DNA of 12,072 nucleotides from JBDHUJ01 sp039809105 (GTDB lineage Bacteria > Patescibacteriota > Saccharimonadia > Saccharimonadales > UBA4665): contig JBDHUJ010000039.1 in assembly GCA_039809105.1 (NCBI GenBank), positions 1 through 12,072 of the forward strand, read 5' to 3'. The translations under genes were made by a program, and so were the position numbers. The notes beneath the pieces are model-generated. The model ran no database searches. It had not been told where the DNA came from and saw nothing but the letters and a program-made list of their open reading frames with translations. Shown piece after piece: positions 5,956 through 11,974 of the stretch (positions are counted from its first letter, which is position 1; the number at the start of each line of letters is the position of its first letter).

Positions 5956-6002
5956 TATTCGGACCAATAAACAAGCTAATTTAACCTTGGGAGGTGTTTA
6001 CA

Positions 6003-6218
6003 ATGGCTGGAACGAAAGCTGGCGGCCAAGCTGCTGCCGCAACCAACAAGAAGAAATACGGTAGCGACTTCTACGCGAAGATCGGTGCCAAAGGTGGCCA
6101 GAATGGCAAGACCGGTGGTTTCGCCGCTGGTGAAGCCGGCCGCGAACGCGCACGCAAGTATGGCGCTGTCGGTGGCCGCATTAGCCGCCGCACCAAGAAG
6201 AACGCCGATAAGTTCTAA
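6003..6218 (+). CDS. Small basic KGG-repeat stress protein
   Basis: A 71-residue, Gly/Ala/Lys/Arg-rich protein with the Lys-Gly-Gly pattern of YciG/Con-10-like stress proteins: MAGTKAGGQAAAA, YAKIGAKGGQNGKTGGF, YGAVGGRISRRTKK. Proteins of this family are abundant and linked to stress; the net positive charge and disordered look would also suit nucleic-acid binding (inference). The ATG at 6003 is the start because a near-perfect ribosome site, GGGAGGTG (5989-5996), ends six bases before it. A GTG at 5994 lies inside that site and cannot be the start. The strong site, own promoter and strong terminator suggest high expression. Stop is TAA. Confidence 0.9.
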   Translation: MAGTKAGGQAAAATNKKKYGSDFYAKIGAKGGQNGKTGGFAAGEAGRERARKYGAVGGRISRRTKKNADKF

Positions 6219-6235
6219 GAACTTTTCCCGTTCAT

Positions 6236-6264
6236 AAAAGGAACCTCTTCGGAGGTTCTTTTTT
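6236..6264 (+). terminator. Terminator of the KGG gene
   Basis: GAACCTC (6241-6247), a TTCG tetraloop and GAGGTTC (6252-6258), then six T, with AAAA on the left. It is a strong intrinsic terminator 18 bases after the stop, probably useful in both directions since the metallopeptidase gene converges on it. The stem shares its core with the rrn terminator. Confidence 0.9.
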
Positions 6265-6330
6265 GCTTCGTTGTTCCGTGCGTTATCTAGAGCGTAGTAT
6301 AAAAATTAGGGTTACCGGCCGGGACGCTGT

Positions 6331-6855
6331 TTAGGGCTTTTGAAGACGATAGGGGCGGCAGAGGCGGCTTCGGGTGACCTGCCAAGCGGTTTGGCAGTTG
6401 AAACACCTGTAGCGGCTTGGAGAGGCCTGCAGGGCCCGGCTGTAGCAGGCGGGGCAAGTTGCGCGCAGGTGTAGCCAATCGCGGTAGCTGTCCAGGCAGT
6501 CCTGTATGTGGTCTTCGTCTATCTGGAGGCCGTACTGCTGAGCCAGCTCGCGTCCTTTTTCCCAGGCGGCAACCTCCATCTGGAGCAGCTCTATGTCGTA
6601 GCGGTAGTCGGCATGGCCGAGCAGGGCATGGCCAAGTTCATGCAAAAGTGCCCACATATTGTGTTCGGTATTTTTGCCGGCTTTTTTGAACGAGACCCGT
6701 TTCCGGCCGGCGTGCCAGGAAAAGTGAGCGCTTTCTATGAACTCCAGGTCTGGGTAATCCATCGCGATTCTTTGGAGAAGCTCTTCAAGCTTCGTATTCT
6801 TGACTGGATTCCCGCCTTCGCGGGAATGACGAGACAGGAGGGCTGTTTTAGGCAT
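6331..6855 (-). CDS. HEXXH zinc metallopeptidase with C-terminal zinc ribbon
   Basis: A 174-residue protein starting at the ATG at 6855, which has AAGGA five bases upstream and overlaps the ROK stop by eight bases; ATGs at 6861 and 6897 are less likely. ALLHELGHALLGH (68-80) carries the zinc site H72-E73-x-x-H76 followed by G80-H81 in the ImmA/IrrE (M78) style, and E94 in MEVAAWEKG is the likely third ligand. The end holds C134-P-x-C137 and C151-x-x-C154, a zinc ribbon that may bind DNA or protein. Family members cleave repressors or other regulators; the target here is unknown. Residues 8-17 (SRHSREGGNP) are encoded by an inserted palindromic repeat, so the native start may have been near VKNTKLEELL. 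Stop is TAA. Confidence 0.8.
   Translation of the reverse strand: MPKTALLSRHSREGGNPVKNTKLEELLQRIAMDYPDLEFIESAHFSWHAGRKRVSFKKAGKNTEHNMWALLHELGHALLGHADYRYDIELLQMEVAAWEKGRELAQQYGLQIDEDHIQDCLDSYRDWLHLRATCPACYSRALQASPSRYRCFNCQTAWQVTRSRLCRPYRLQKP
6806..6832. repeat. Dispersed palindromic repeat with GGGAAT/ATTCCC arms
   Basis: ATTCCCGC (6808-6815) and GCGGGAAT (6820-6827) form a perfect eight-pair stem with loop CTTC; flanks TGG and GACG complete the form seen widely in bacteria (dRS3-like elements of Neisseria and similar). It sits in frame within the metallopeptidase gene, where it encodes SRHSREGGNP. Confidence 0.8.
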
Positions 6856-7669
6856 GCGCATCCTTGTAATGGGACTTGGCGAGGTCGTAGCAACCATAGA
6901 CGACAGCTTCGTCGGGTCGCTGGGCTTTTATGATTTTCGGTATCGGGAGCAGTGGTGTTTCGTGCTCCTTTAAATCATGTATGAGATAACTATGGAACTT
7001 TTCTAGGTAATGACCCGCGCCACCCCCGACAACAATTATCTCCGGCTGAATAATGGCGATGAGTTCCAAGAAGCCGAGCGACAAGTCTCTCGCGAATATG
7101 CGCCAGGCTTTCGGGTCTTCGAGGTCGGAGGCGCGTTTGCCGAAGCGACGCACCAAAGCACTGCCAGAGGCGAAGCTTTCCCAAGGGGTCAGTTTGCCGT
7201 GCCAATCCACCAGTATCCCACGGCCACCGGCATCACCGATGTTTGAATCTATTTCGCCATCTACTACCAGGCCGTAGCCTATGCCGGTACTGATAGTTAT
7301 GTACAGCACTTTGGCGTATTCGCGTCGCAAAAGCATGGCCTCTGAGAGGGCGGCCAGCTTGGCGTCGTTTTCCATGACCATGGGACAGCCGGTAATTTTT
7401 TCGATATCGCGTACCATGGGTACGTTCTTCCAGCCCAGGTTGCCGAAGGCCTTTACGACACCCTTGTGCCTGTCTAAGATGCCAGGGGCGGCAAAGGCCC
7501 CACCCTTGAATTCTTTTGTTGCAAAATTCGCAACATTATGTGCCAACTCGCTAACAAAATCATCGTAATCTGCAGGGGTAGGAAACTTAACAGACTCTTT
7601 TATAACGCCCTCGTTCGTCAGCGTTGCCGCCAGCGTTTTGGTTCCCCCAATATCTATCCCCACGTACAT
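6848..7669 (-). CDS. ROK-family sugar kinase, glucokinase-like
   Basis: A 273-residue cytoplasmic kinase. GIDIGGTKT (4-12) is the phosphate-binding loop, E100-N-D102 holds the catalytic Asp, TISTGIGYGL (125-134) is the second phosphate loop, and IIVVGGGAG (211-219) the adenosine motif. Two usual ROK features are missing: the Glu-x-Gly-His sugar-contact motif reads GDAGG (145-149), and the CxCG..GC zinc cysteines are absent, replaced by HGKLTPWESFASG. It should bind ATP, but the sugar is uncertain. A TGC-TACACT extended -10 sits six bases before the ATG and there is no ribosome site. It is the first gene of a pair with the metallopeptidase. Stop is TAA. Confidence 0.88.
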   Translation of the reverse strand: MYVGIDIGGTKTLAATLTNEGVIKESVKFPTPADYDDFVSELAHNVANFATKEFKGGAFAAPGILDRHKGVVKAFGNLGWKNVPMVRDIEKITGCPMVMENDAKLAALSEAMLLRREYAKVLYITISTGIGYGLVVDGEIDSNIGDAGGRGILVDWHGKLTPWESFASGSALVRRFGKRASDLEDPKAWRIFARDLSLGFLELIAIIQPEIIVVGGGAGHYLEKFHSYLIHDLKEHETPLLPIPKIIKAQRPDEAVVYGCYDLAKSHYKDAHA

Positions 7670-7675
7670 AGGCTT

Positions 7676-7684
7676 AGTGTAGCA
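7676..7684 (-). promoter_or_regulatory. Extended -10 promoter of the ROK gene
   Basis: On the minus strand TGC (7684-7682) directly precedes TACACT (7681-7676), and the ATG begins seven bases beyond the box at 7669. No recognisable -35 is present, which fits an extended -10 type. A leaderless mRNA is predicted. Confidence 0.5.
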
Positions 7685-7690
7685 CAGACG

Positions 7691-7856
7691 GGGCCGCTTT
7701 GGGCGCGTACGGTCCGCTCCTCATTCCGCCGTACCATCTGTACGTCTCCATTCCGGTGCTCCCGTAAACGCGACGTGGTTATACCACATCGCTACCTGGT
7801 CAAGCCGTAAAGGCTTGGCTGGCGTCATCCCAAACTGCACTCACCCAAAGCGGCCC
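7691..7856 (+). ncRNA. Candidate structured RNA or hairpin element, unidentified
   Basis: This fills most of the 347-base gap between the divergent ROK and rpsA genes. GGGCCGCTTTGGG (7691-7703) and CCCAAAGCGGCCC (7844-7856) are perfect 13-base complements enclosing further stems. These are GTACGG/CCGTAC (7707-7712/7729-7734) or its competitor CGTAC/GTACG (7730-7734/7740-7744), GCGACGTGG/CCACATCGC (7770-7778/7784-7792), and an 11-pair stem with a GUAAA loop (7796-7822). In the last stem three G-U pairs hold only on the plus strand; the previous stem has one C-A mismatch there. The balance slightly favours plus-strand transcription. I see no tRNA, tmRNA, RNase P, SRP or known riboswitch signature. 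No promoter or T-run is evident, so a MITE-like DNA element remains possible. Confidence 0.45.
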
Positions 7857-7878
7857 TACCCATCTCGGGCTCCAGGGG

Positions 7879-7907
7879 TTTACCTTAAGGAGAAAAACAG
7901 ATATAAT
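7879..7907 (+). promoter_or_regulatory. Promoter of the rpsA-infB cluster
   Basis: TTTACC (7879-7884), 17 bases, perfect TATAAT (7902-7907); start near 7914. The leader of about 100 bases contains AGC(C)GGC...GCCGCT near 7935-7954 and a second GCCGG...CCGG stem near 7980-8000, which could serve the autoregulation known for S1 mRNAs in other bacteria (inference). Confidence 0.75.
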
Positions 7908-8016
7908 GTGCCTAATCTTACAGGTGAGTTTGAGCCGGCCTTGTTGCCGCTGTAGCTACATCTGGAGAAATACACTAGTGCCGGCCTGAAGAACCGGTGC
8001 GGAAAAGAGGGCAGAG

Positions 8017-9084
8017 ATGCCAAAATCTACTATTACTATGGATGAGCTGCTTGCCGGCAGCGACATCAAACAACTCGAGGCGGGAGACGTCGTCGAGGGG
8101 TCTATCAGCTCGGTGCGCAAGCATCAGGTGTGGATTGACCTGGGACCGAAAGGTGTCGGTGTGGTCATGCGCCGCGAAGTCGGCCACGGCCAGGCTTTGG
8201 AGCAGGGTTCGGCGGTGACCGTCAGTGTCATCGACCCGGAAATGGACGAAGGCTACGCGCTGCTCAGCATGCGCCGCGCTGCGAAGGACCGGGGTTGGGA
8301 CGAGCTGCAGCGGATTTTTGACGCTGGTGAAATCATCGAGATTTCAGCCTACGACGCGAACCGCGGTGGTCTGCTCGTAGAGCTCGAAGGCATACGCGGC
8401 TTCCTGCCGGTTTCTCAGTTGGCTGCCGGCCACTATCCACGGGTAAGCGGCGCCGACAAAGACGAAATCCTGCAGAAACTGAACGCGCTGACGGGTAAGC
8501 CTATCCGCGTCCGTATACTCGACGTCAGCCGCAAGGACAACAAGCTTATCTTCTCCGAGAAGGAAGCGGTCAAAGACGACATGGCTGCACGCTTCGCTGA
8601 ACTGAAGGTCGGCGACGAAGTGGAAGGTATCGTAACCGGTGTTATCGACTTCGGTGCGTTCGTAAACGTCGACGGCATAGAAGGTTTGATTCACATCAGT
8701 GAAATCAGCTGGGAACGCGTTGAAAACCCACGCGACTACGTCAAGGTCGGCGAAACGGTCAAGGCGAAGATTATCGCCATAGACAAAGACCGCCTGAGCT
8801 TGAGTCTGAAGCAGATGACCGAAGACCCATGGTTGAAGGAAGTCAAAGCCTTCAACAAGGGTGACATGGTCGAAGGCAAGATTACGCGGATTACGCCGTT
8901 TGGCGCCTTCGTACAGCTTTCGCCATCGGTCGAAGCACTGGTGCACGTCAGCGAAATGGGCGATGATGACAACATCGACCCCGAAAAACTGTTCAAGCTG
9001 AACGAAAAGAAGCAGTTCAAGGTGCTCGACATCGACACCGAGGCCCGCAAGATTTCGCTCAGCCTCAAAAGCGCCAAAAAGTAA
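8017..9084 (+). CDS. rpsA: Ribosomal protein S1-like protein, four S1 domains
   Basis: A 355-residue RNA-binding protein with four S1 (OB-fold) domains at about 20-88, 100-178, 195-268 and 280-353. The third and fourth are canonical: GDEVEGIVTGVIDFGAFVNV...GLIHISEIS and GDMVEGKITRITPFGAFVQL...ALVHVSEM, each closed by KDRLSLSLK or ARKISLSLK. The first two are more divergent, as in four-domain S1 proteins that contact the ribosome with the N-terminal half and mRNA with the C-terminal half. It is shorter than the six-domain S1 of proteobacteria. The ATG at 8017 has GAGGG five bases before it. It is followed by infB, so it belongs to a translation operon. Stop is TAA. Confidence 0.93.
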   Translation: MPKSTITMDELLAGSDIKQLEAGDVVEGSISSVRKHQVWIDLGPKGVGVVMRREVGHGQALEQGSAVTVSVIDPEMDEGYALLSMRRAAKDRGWDELQRIFDAGEIIEISAYDANRGGLLVELEGIRGFLPVSQLAAGHYPRVSGADKDEILQKLNALTGKPIRVRILDVSRKDNKLIFSEKEAVKDDMAARFAELKVGDEVEGIVTGVIDFGAFVNVDGIEGLIHISEISWERVENPRDYVKVGETVKAKIIAIDKDRLSLSLKQMTEDPWLKEVKAFNKGDMVEGKITRITPFGAFVQLSPSVEALVHVSEMGDDDNIDPEKLFKLNEKKQFKVLDIDTEARKISLSLKSAKK

Positions 9085-9085
9085 A

Positions 9086-9163
9086 TAGGGCGTAGGGCAA
9101 AGGGTTTAGGGTGTAGCCAGCCGGATGGCAGGCTAGCCCCTAAGCCCTCAACCCTGAGCCCTA
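9086..9163. repeat. TAGGG-type long hairpin between rpsA and infB
   Basis: A nearly continuous stem of G-triplet motifs: TAGGGC (9086-9091) with GCCCTA (9158-9163), AGGG (9094-9097) with CCCT (9152-9155), the 11-mer AGGGTTTAGGG (9101-9111) with 9138-9148, and an inner TAGCC-A-GCC / GGC-A-GGCTA. There is no T-run, so it is not a simple terminator. A related element follows infB. Confidence 0.85.
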
Positions 9164-9191
9164 ACTAAGCAACGAAAGGACCGACGGAACT

Positions 9192-10961
9192 ATGGCAACC
9201 ACGATTCAGATAGACGATGGCATTACCGTCGGTGCTCTGGCGGAGCAGCTGCACCTGCCGGTGACACGGCTGGTGGGCGAGTTATTCAAAAACGGTATTA
9301 TGGCCACTATAAACGAGCGGCTCGACTTTGATACCGCGCAGATTATCGTCGAGGAATTGGGCCTCGATATTATCCTGGAGAAAAAACAGGCGGAAAGCCA
9401 CGAGCCTGTTAAGCGCGAAAAGCCGGTGCTGGGCCCCAACGCCACCGACCGGCCACCGGTGGTAGCGGTAATGGGTCACGTCGACCATGGTAAAACCTCG
9501 CTGCTGGACGCCATTCGTGGCGCTCAGGTAGCCAAGGGCGAGGCTGGCGGCATAACCCAGCACATCTCGGCCTACCAGATAGAACACAGCGGCCGGGCTA
9601 TAACGCTGCTCGACACGCCAGGCCACGAAGCCTTTGCGGCTATTCGCGAGCATGGTGCGCATTTGACGGACATCGTTATCCTAGTCGTCGCGGCCGATGA
9701 CGGTGTTAAGCCGCAGACCATAGAGGCCATCCGCTATGCCAAAAATGCCGGCACGCACATCATCGTCGCTATAAACAAAATAGACAAAGAAGGTGCCAAC
9801 GCCGGGCTTGTCATGGGCCAACTGGCCGAAAACGGTGTTGTTTCCGACGACAAAGTTTGGGGTGGGGATGTGCCGATGGTCGAGGTCAGTGCCAAGACTG
9901 GACAAAATATCGACACCCTGCTTGACACGGTACTGCTGGTGGCCGATGTGGAAGAGCTGAAGGCGGATGCGACTATGCCGGCTCGGGGACTGGTCATAGA
10001 AGCGCACATGGAACAGGGGCGTGGGCCGATTGCGCATGCGCTTATAGAAGAAGGTACGCTGAAGGTCGGTGACTTCGTCGTCGCTGGCGGTGCATATGCT
10101 AAGGTGCGCAACCTGGAGTCAACCGGGAACAAACCATTGCAGAGCGCAGGCCCATCGACCCCTGTTGTTATTAGCGGTTTTAAGACACTGCCGGAATTTG
10201 GGGATACATTCTCTGTCGTGAAGGTCGAAAAAGAAGCTCGTACTACGGCGGCTGCGGTGGCTGCCGAGCGGGCGAGCGGCGCTGGCCGGACAGATATGAG
10301 CAGTTCTGAACTCCTCCGTATTATTTCCCGTTCTGACAAACTGCAGGAATTGCCTATTATCATCAAAGCAGATGTACAGGGTTCACTGACTTCTGTAGCC
10401 GATAGCCTGAAGAGCGTTGAAACCGATGAGGTCGCTGTGCGTATCGTTGGCAGTGGGGTGGGGGTGGTCAACGAAAACGATATCCACATGGCGAACAGCT
10501 CGAAAGCTATCATTTACGGCTTCAATACGTCAGTTGCGAACAATATCAAGCGGCTCGCTAGCCGTGACCAGGTGTCTATACGGCTGTATAACGTCATATA
10601 TGAGTTAATAGACGATGTTAAGACCGAACTCAGCAAGCTTCTAGCCGACGAAGTCGTCGAAAAGGACATGGGCAAGCTCGAAGTAAAGGGTATCTTCAAG
10701 ACTACCAAGACAGAGGTCATAGCAGGCGGCGAAGTGCTGGAAGGCGCGCTGAAGGCACCGGCGTTCGTGCGTGTCTTCCGTGGCAAAGAACAGATTGGCG
10801 ATGCAGAATTGACCGGCCTCAAGCGGGGCCCGAACGATGCCAAAGACCTGGTAACCGGCGAACTGGGCGGATTGAACCTGAAGACGGCCTCGCGGTTAGA
10901 ATTGCAGCTTGGCGACCGCTTGGAATTCTTTACCCGTGAAATCCAAGAAAGGACGTTGTAG
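9192..10961 (+). CDS. infB: Translation initiation factor IF-2
   Basis: A 589-residue GTPase that places initiator tRNA in the ribosomal P site. An N-terminal IF2-N helical domain (about 1-60) leads, after a short linker, to the G domain with GHVDHGKT (95-102), DTPGHEAF (141-148), NKID (195-198) and SAK (233-235). Then come domain II, domain C1 (from about residue 375, LRIISRSDKLQELPIIIKADVQGS) and domain C2 to the end. It lacks the long N-terminal extension of E. coli IF-2. In C2, conserved Cys/Glu-Cys positions of the fMet-tRNA pocket are changed: AGC is AGG (511-513) and ECG is LGG (558-560). AAAGGA lies 11 bases before the ATG. Stop is TAG and is part of the next hairpin. Confidence 0.97.
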   Translation: MATTIQIDDGITVGALAEQLHLPVTRLVGELFKNGIMATINERLDFDTAQIIVEELGLDIILEKKQAESHEPVKREKPVLGPNATDRPPVVAVMGHVDHGKTSLLDAIRGAQVAKGEAGGITQHISAYQIEHSGRAITLLDTPGHEAFAAIREHGAHLTDIVILVVAADDGVKPQTIEAIRYAKNAGTHIIVAINKIDKEGANAGLVMGQLAENGVVSDDKVWGGDVPMVEVSAKTGQNIDTLLDTVLLVADVEELKADATMPARGLVIEAHMEQGRGPIAHALIEEGTLKVGDFVVAGGAYAKVRNLESTGNKPLQSAGPSTPVVISGFKTLPEFGDTFSVVKVEKEARTTAAAVAAERASGAGRTDMSSSELLRIISRSDKLQELPIIIKADVQGSLTSVADSLKSVETDEVAVRIVGSGVGVVNENDIHMANSSKAIIYGFNTSVANNIKRLASRDQVSIRLYNVIYELIDDVKTELSKLLADEVVEKDMGKLEVKGIFKTTKTEVIAGGEVLEGALKAPAFVRVFRGKEQIGDAELTGLKRGPNDAKDLVTGELGGLNLKTASRLELQLGDRLEFFTREIQERTL

Positions 10962-11023
10962 GGTATAGGGGCTAGGGTATAGGGCTTAGCAAACTATACC
11001 CTATACCCTAAGCCCTACACCCT
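10959..11023. repeat. TAGGG-type long hairpin after infB
   Basis: TAGGGTATAGGG (10973-10984) pairs perfectly with CCCTATACCCTA (10999-11010), and the outer TAGGGTATAGGG (10959-10970) pairs with CCCTACACCCT (11013-11023) with one mismatch and a small bulge. The infB stop codon TAG is the first triplet of the element. It is a relative of the hairpin at 9086-9163. No T-run follows. Confidence 0.88.
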
Positions 11024-11024
11024 G

Positions 11025-11030
11025 TATACT
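11025..11030 (+). promoter_or_regulatory. -10 box before the DUF5663-like gene
   Basis: TATACT (11025-11030), with TG just before it, lies seven bases upstream of the ATG at 11038. The -35 region (TATACC at 11002) is poor and lies within the hairpin. A leaderless start is possible; a weak GAAAG ribosome site near 11031 is the alternative. Confidence 0.4.
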
Positions 11031-11037
11031 GAAAGTT

Positions 11038-11805
11038 ATGTTGAAACTCGATAACAACCTCCTCCAAGAACTCGGCCTCGGCAGCTTGCCCGAAGACCAA
11101 AAAAAAGCCATGCTCCAGCACATTTACGACACGCTCGAACTGCGTGTCGGCACGCAGCTGGCCAACCAGATGACCGACCAACAACTGCAAGAGTTCGAAC
11201 AGTTTATCGATAGCGGCGGCGATGCTAGCCAAGCTCAGGCGCTCCAGTGGCTCGAAACCAACCTGCCGAACTACAAGCAGGTCGTAAACGACGTATTCGA
11301 GGCCCTGAAGGGTGAAATCAAGCAGATGTCTGCGCAGATTATGGCTGCCGCGCAGCAGCAACCAGCCGTTCCGGCAGACTCGTCAGCTGCACAGACACAA
11401 CAAATGCCAGCTGCAGACCCATACCAACAATCGGCTGCTGCACAGCCAGCTCCTGGTACGCCACAACAGTTTGGGCCGGCACAGCCATCGTATGCACCGC
11501 CAGCTCCGCAACAACCAGCAGCACCGTATCCGGCTCCTGCACCAGGTCCGGCACCGACGCCGCAGCCTAACTACCAGCAGCCGGTATCGCAACCGCAACC
11601 TTTCGGTCAGCCAACACCGTCTGCCGACCCGCAGGCAACCCAACCGCAGCAGCAAGCGCAACCCGACCCATTACAGTTCGGCCCGCAGGCTCAGGCCACT
11701 GCCAGCCAACCTTTGGCCAGTCCGGCACCGTTCCCGCAGCAACAACCTCCGGCTGCCGCTCCGCAGTTCCCGAGCCAGCAACCTCCAGCCGGCCCCGGTC
11801 AGTAA
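11038..11805 (+). CDS. DUF5663-like protein with Pro/Gln/Ala-rich tail
   Basis: A 255-residue protein. Residues 1-100 form a compact helical domain (LLQELGLGSLPEDQKKAMLQHIYDTLELRVGTQLANQMTDQQLQEFEQFI) that resembles DUF5663, a domain of unknown function known from Patescibacteria. Residues 105-255 are a low-complexity Pro, Gln and Ala tail without charged clusters, surely disordered. No signal peptide or membrane segment is visible. It follows infB after 76 bases. The function is unknown; a scaffold or binding protein would suit such a layout, but nothing proves it. The DUF5663 assignment is from memory of the pattern. Stop is TAA. Confidence 0.75.
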   Translation: MLKLDNNLLQELGLGSLPEDQKKAMLQHIYDTLELRVGTQLANQMTDQQLQEFEQFIDSGGDASQAQALQWLETNLPNYKQVVNDVFEALKGEIKQMSAQIMAAAQQQPAVPADSSAAQTQQMPAADPYQQSAAAQPAPGTPQQFGPAQPSYAPPAPQQPAAPYPAPAPGPAPTPQPNYQQPVSQPQPFGQPTPSADPQATQPQQQAQPDPLQFGPQAQATASQPLASPAPFPQQQPPAAAPQFPSQQPPAGPGQ

Positions 11806-11908
11806 CGGTATTTTTGCTCGGGTGATGCAGGTTGGGTAGGGCATTTCAGGGTGTGATGTCTTTGGCCCCGAATCCTTTATGCTTCACTTGCCTATGAACG
11901 CAGTGTGT

Positions 11909-11937
11909 TTGATTTATGTTCTTTTAAGTTTTATAAT
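11909..11937 (+). promoter_or_regulatory. Sigma70-type promoter near the right end
   Basis: TTGATT (11909-11914), 17 bases, perfect TATAAT (11932-11937); start near 11944. A 14-codon frame (MTSTGQSHMPLHPQ, 11945-11989) would begin at the predicted start. The transcript would run antisense to the 3' end of the gene at 11975-12072. Between 11806 and 11908 I see nothing else beyond a weak T-run after the DUF5663-like stop. Confidence 0.5.
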
Positions 11938-11974
11938 ATACCTTATGACAAGTACAGGGCAATCGCATATGCCC

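Noticed and set aside
7691..7856. T-box, 6S, SRP or RNase P RNA
   Set aside because: The diagnostic conserved sequences of these classes are not found on either strand; only the structured character can be supported.
8344..8946. 200-codon minus-strand frame inside rpsA
   Set aside because: It is antisense to canonical S1 domains; its composition is the complement of S1 codons and it has no start signal.
9734..10513. 259-codon minus-strand frame inside infB
   Set aside because: It lies fully antisense to highly conserved IF-2 motifs and has a Ser/Thr/Ala-rich shadow composition.
9086..11023. TAGGG motifs as telomeric repeats or a CRISPR array
   Set aside because: They are arranged as internally paired hairpins between genes, not as tandem arrays, and there are no regularly spaced identical repeats with unique spacers.
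11312..11839. 175-codon Arg/Gln/His-rich frame overlapping the DUF5663-like gene
   Set aside because: It is a frame-shifted reading of the Pro/Gln repeat region; the repeats keep several frames open by chance.
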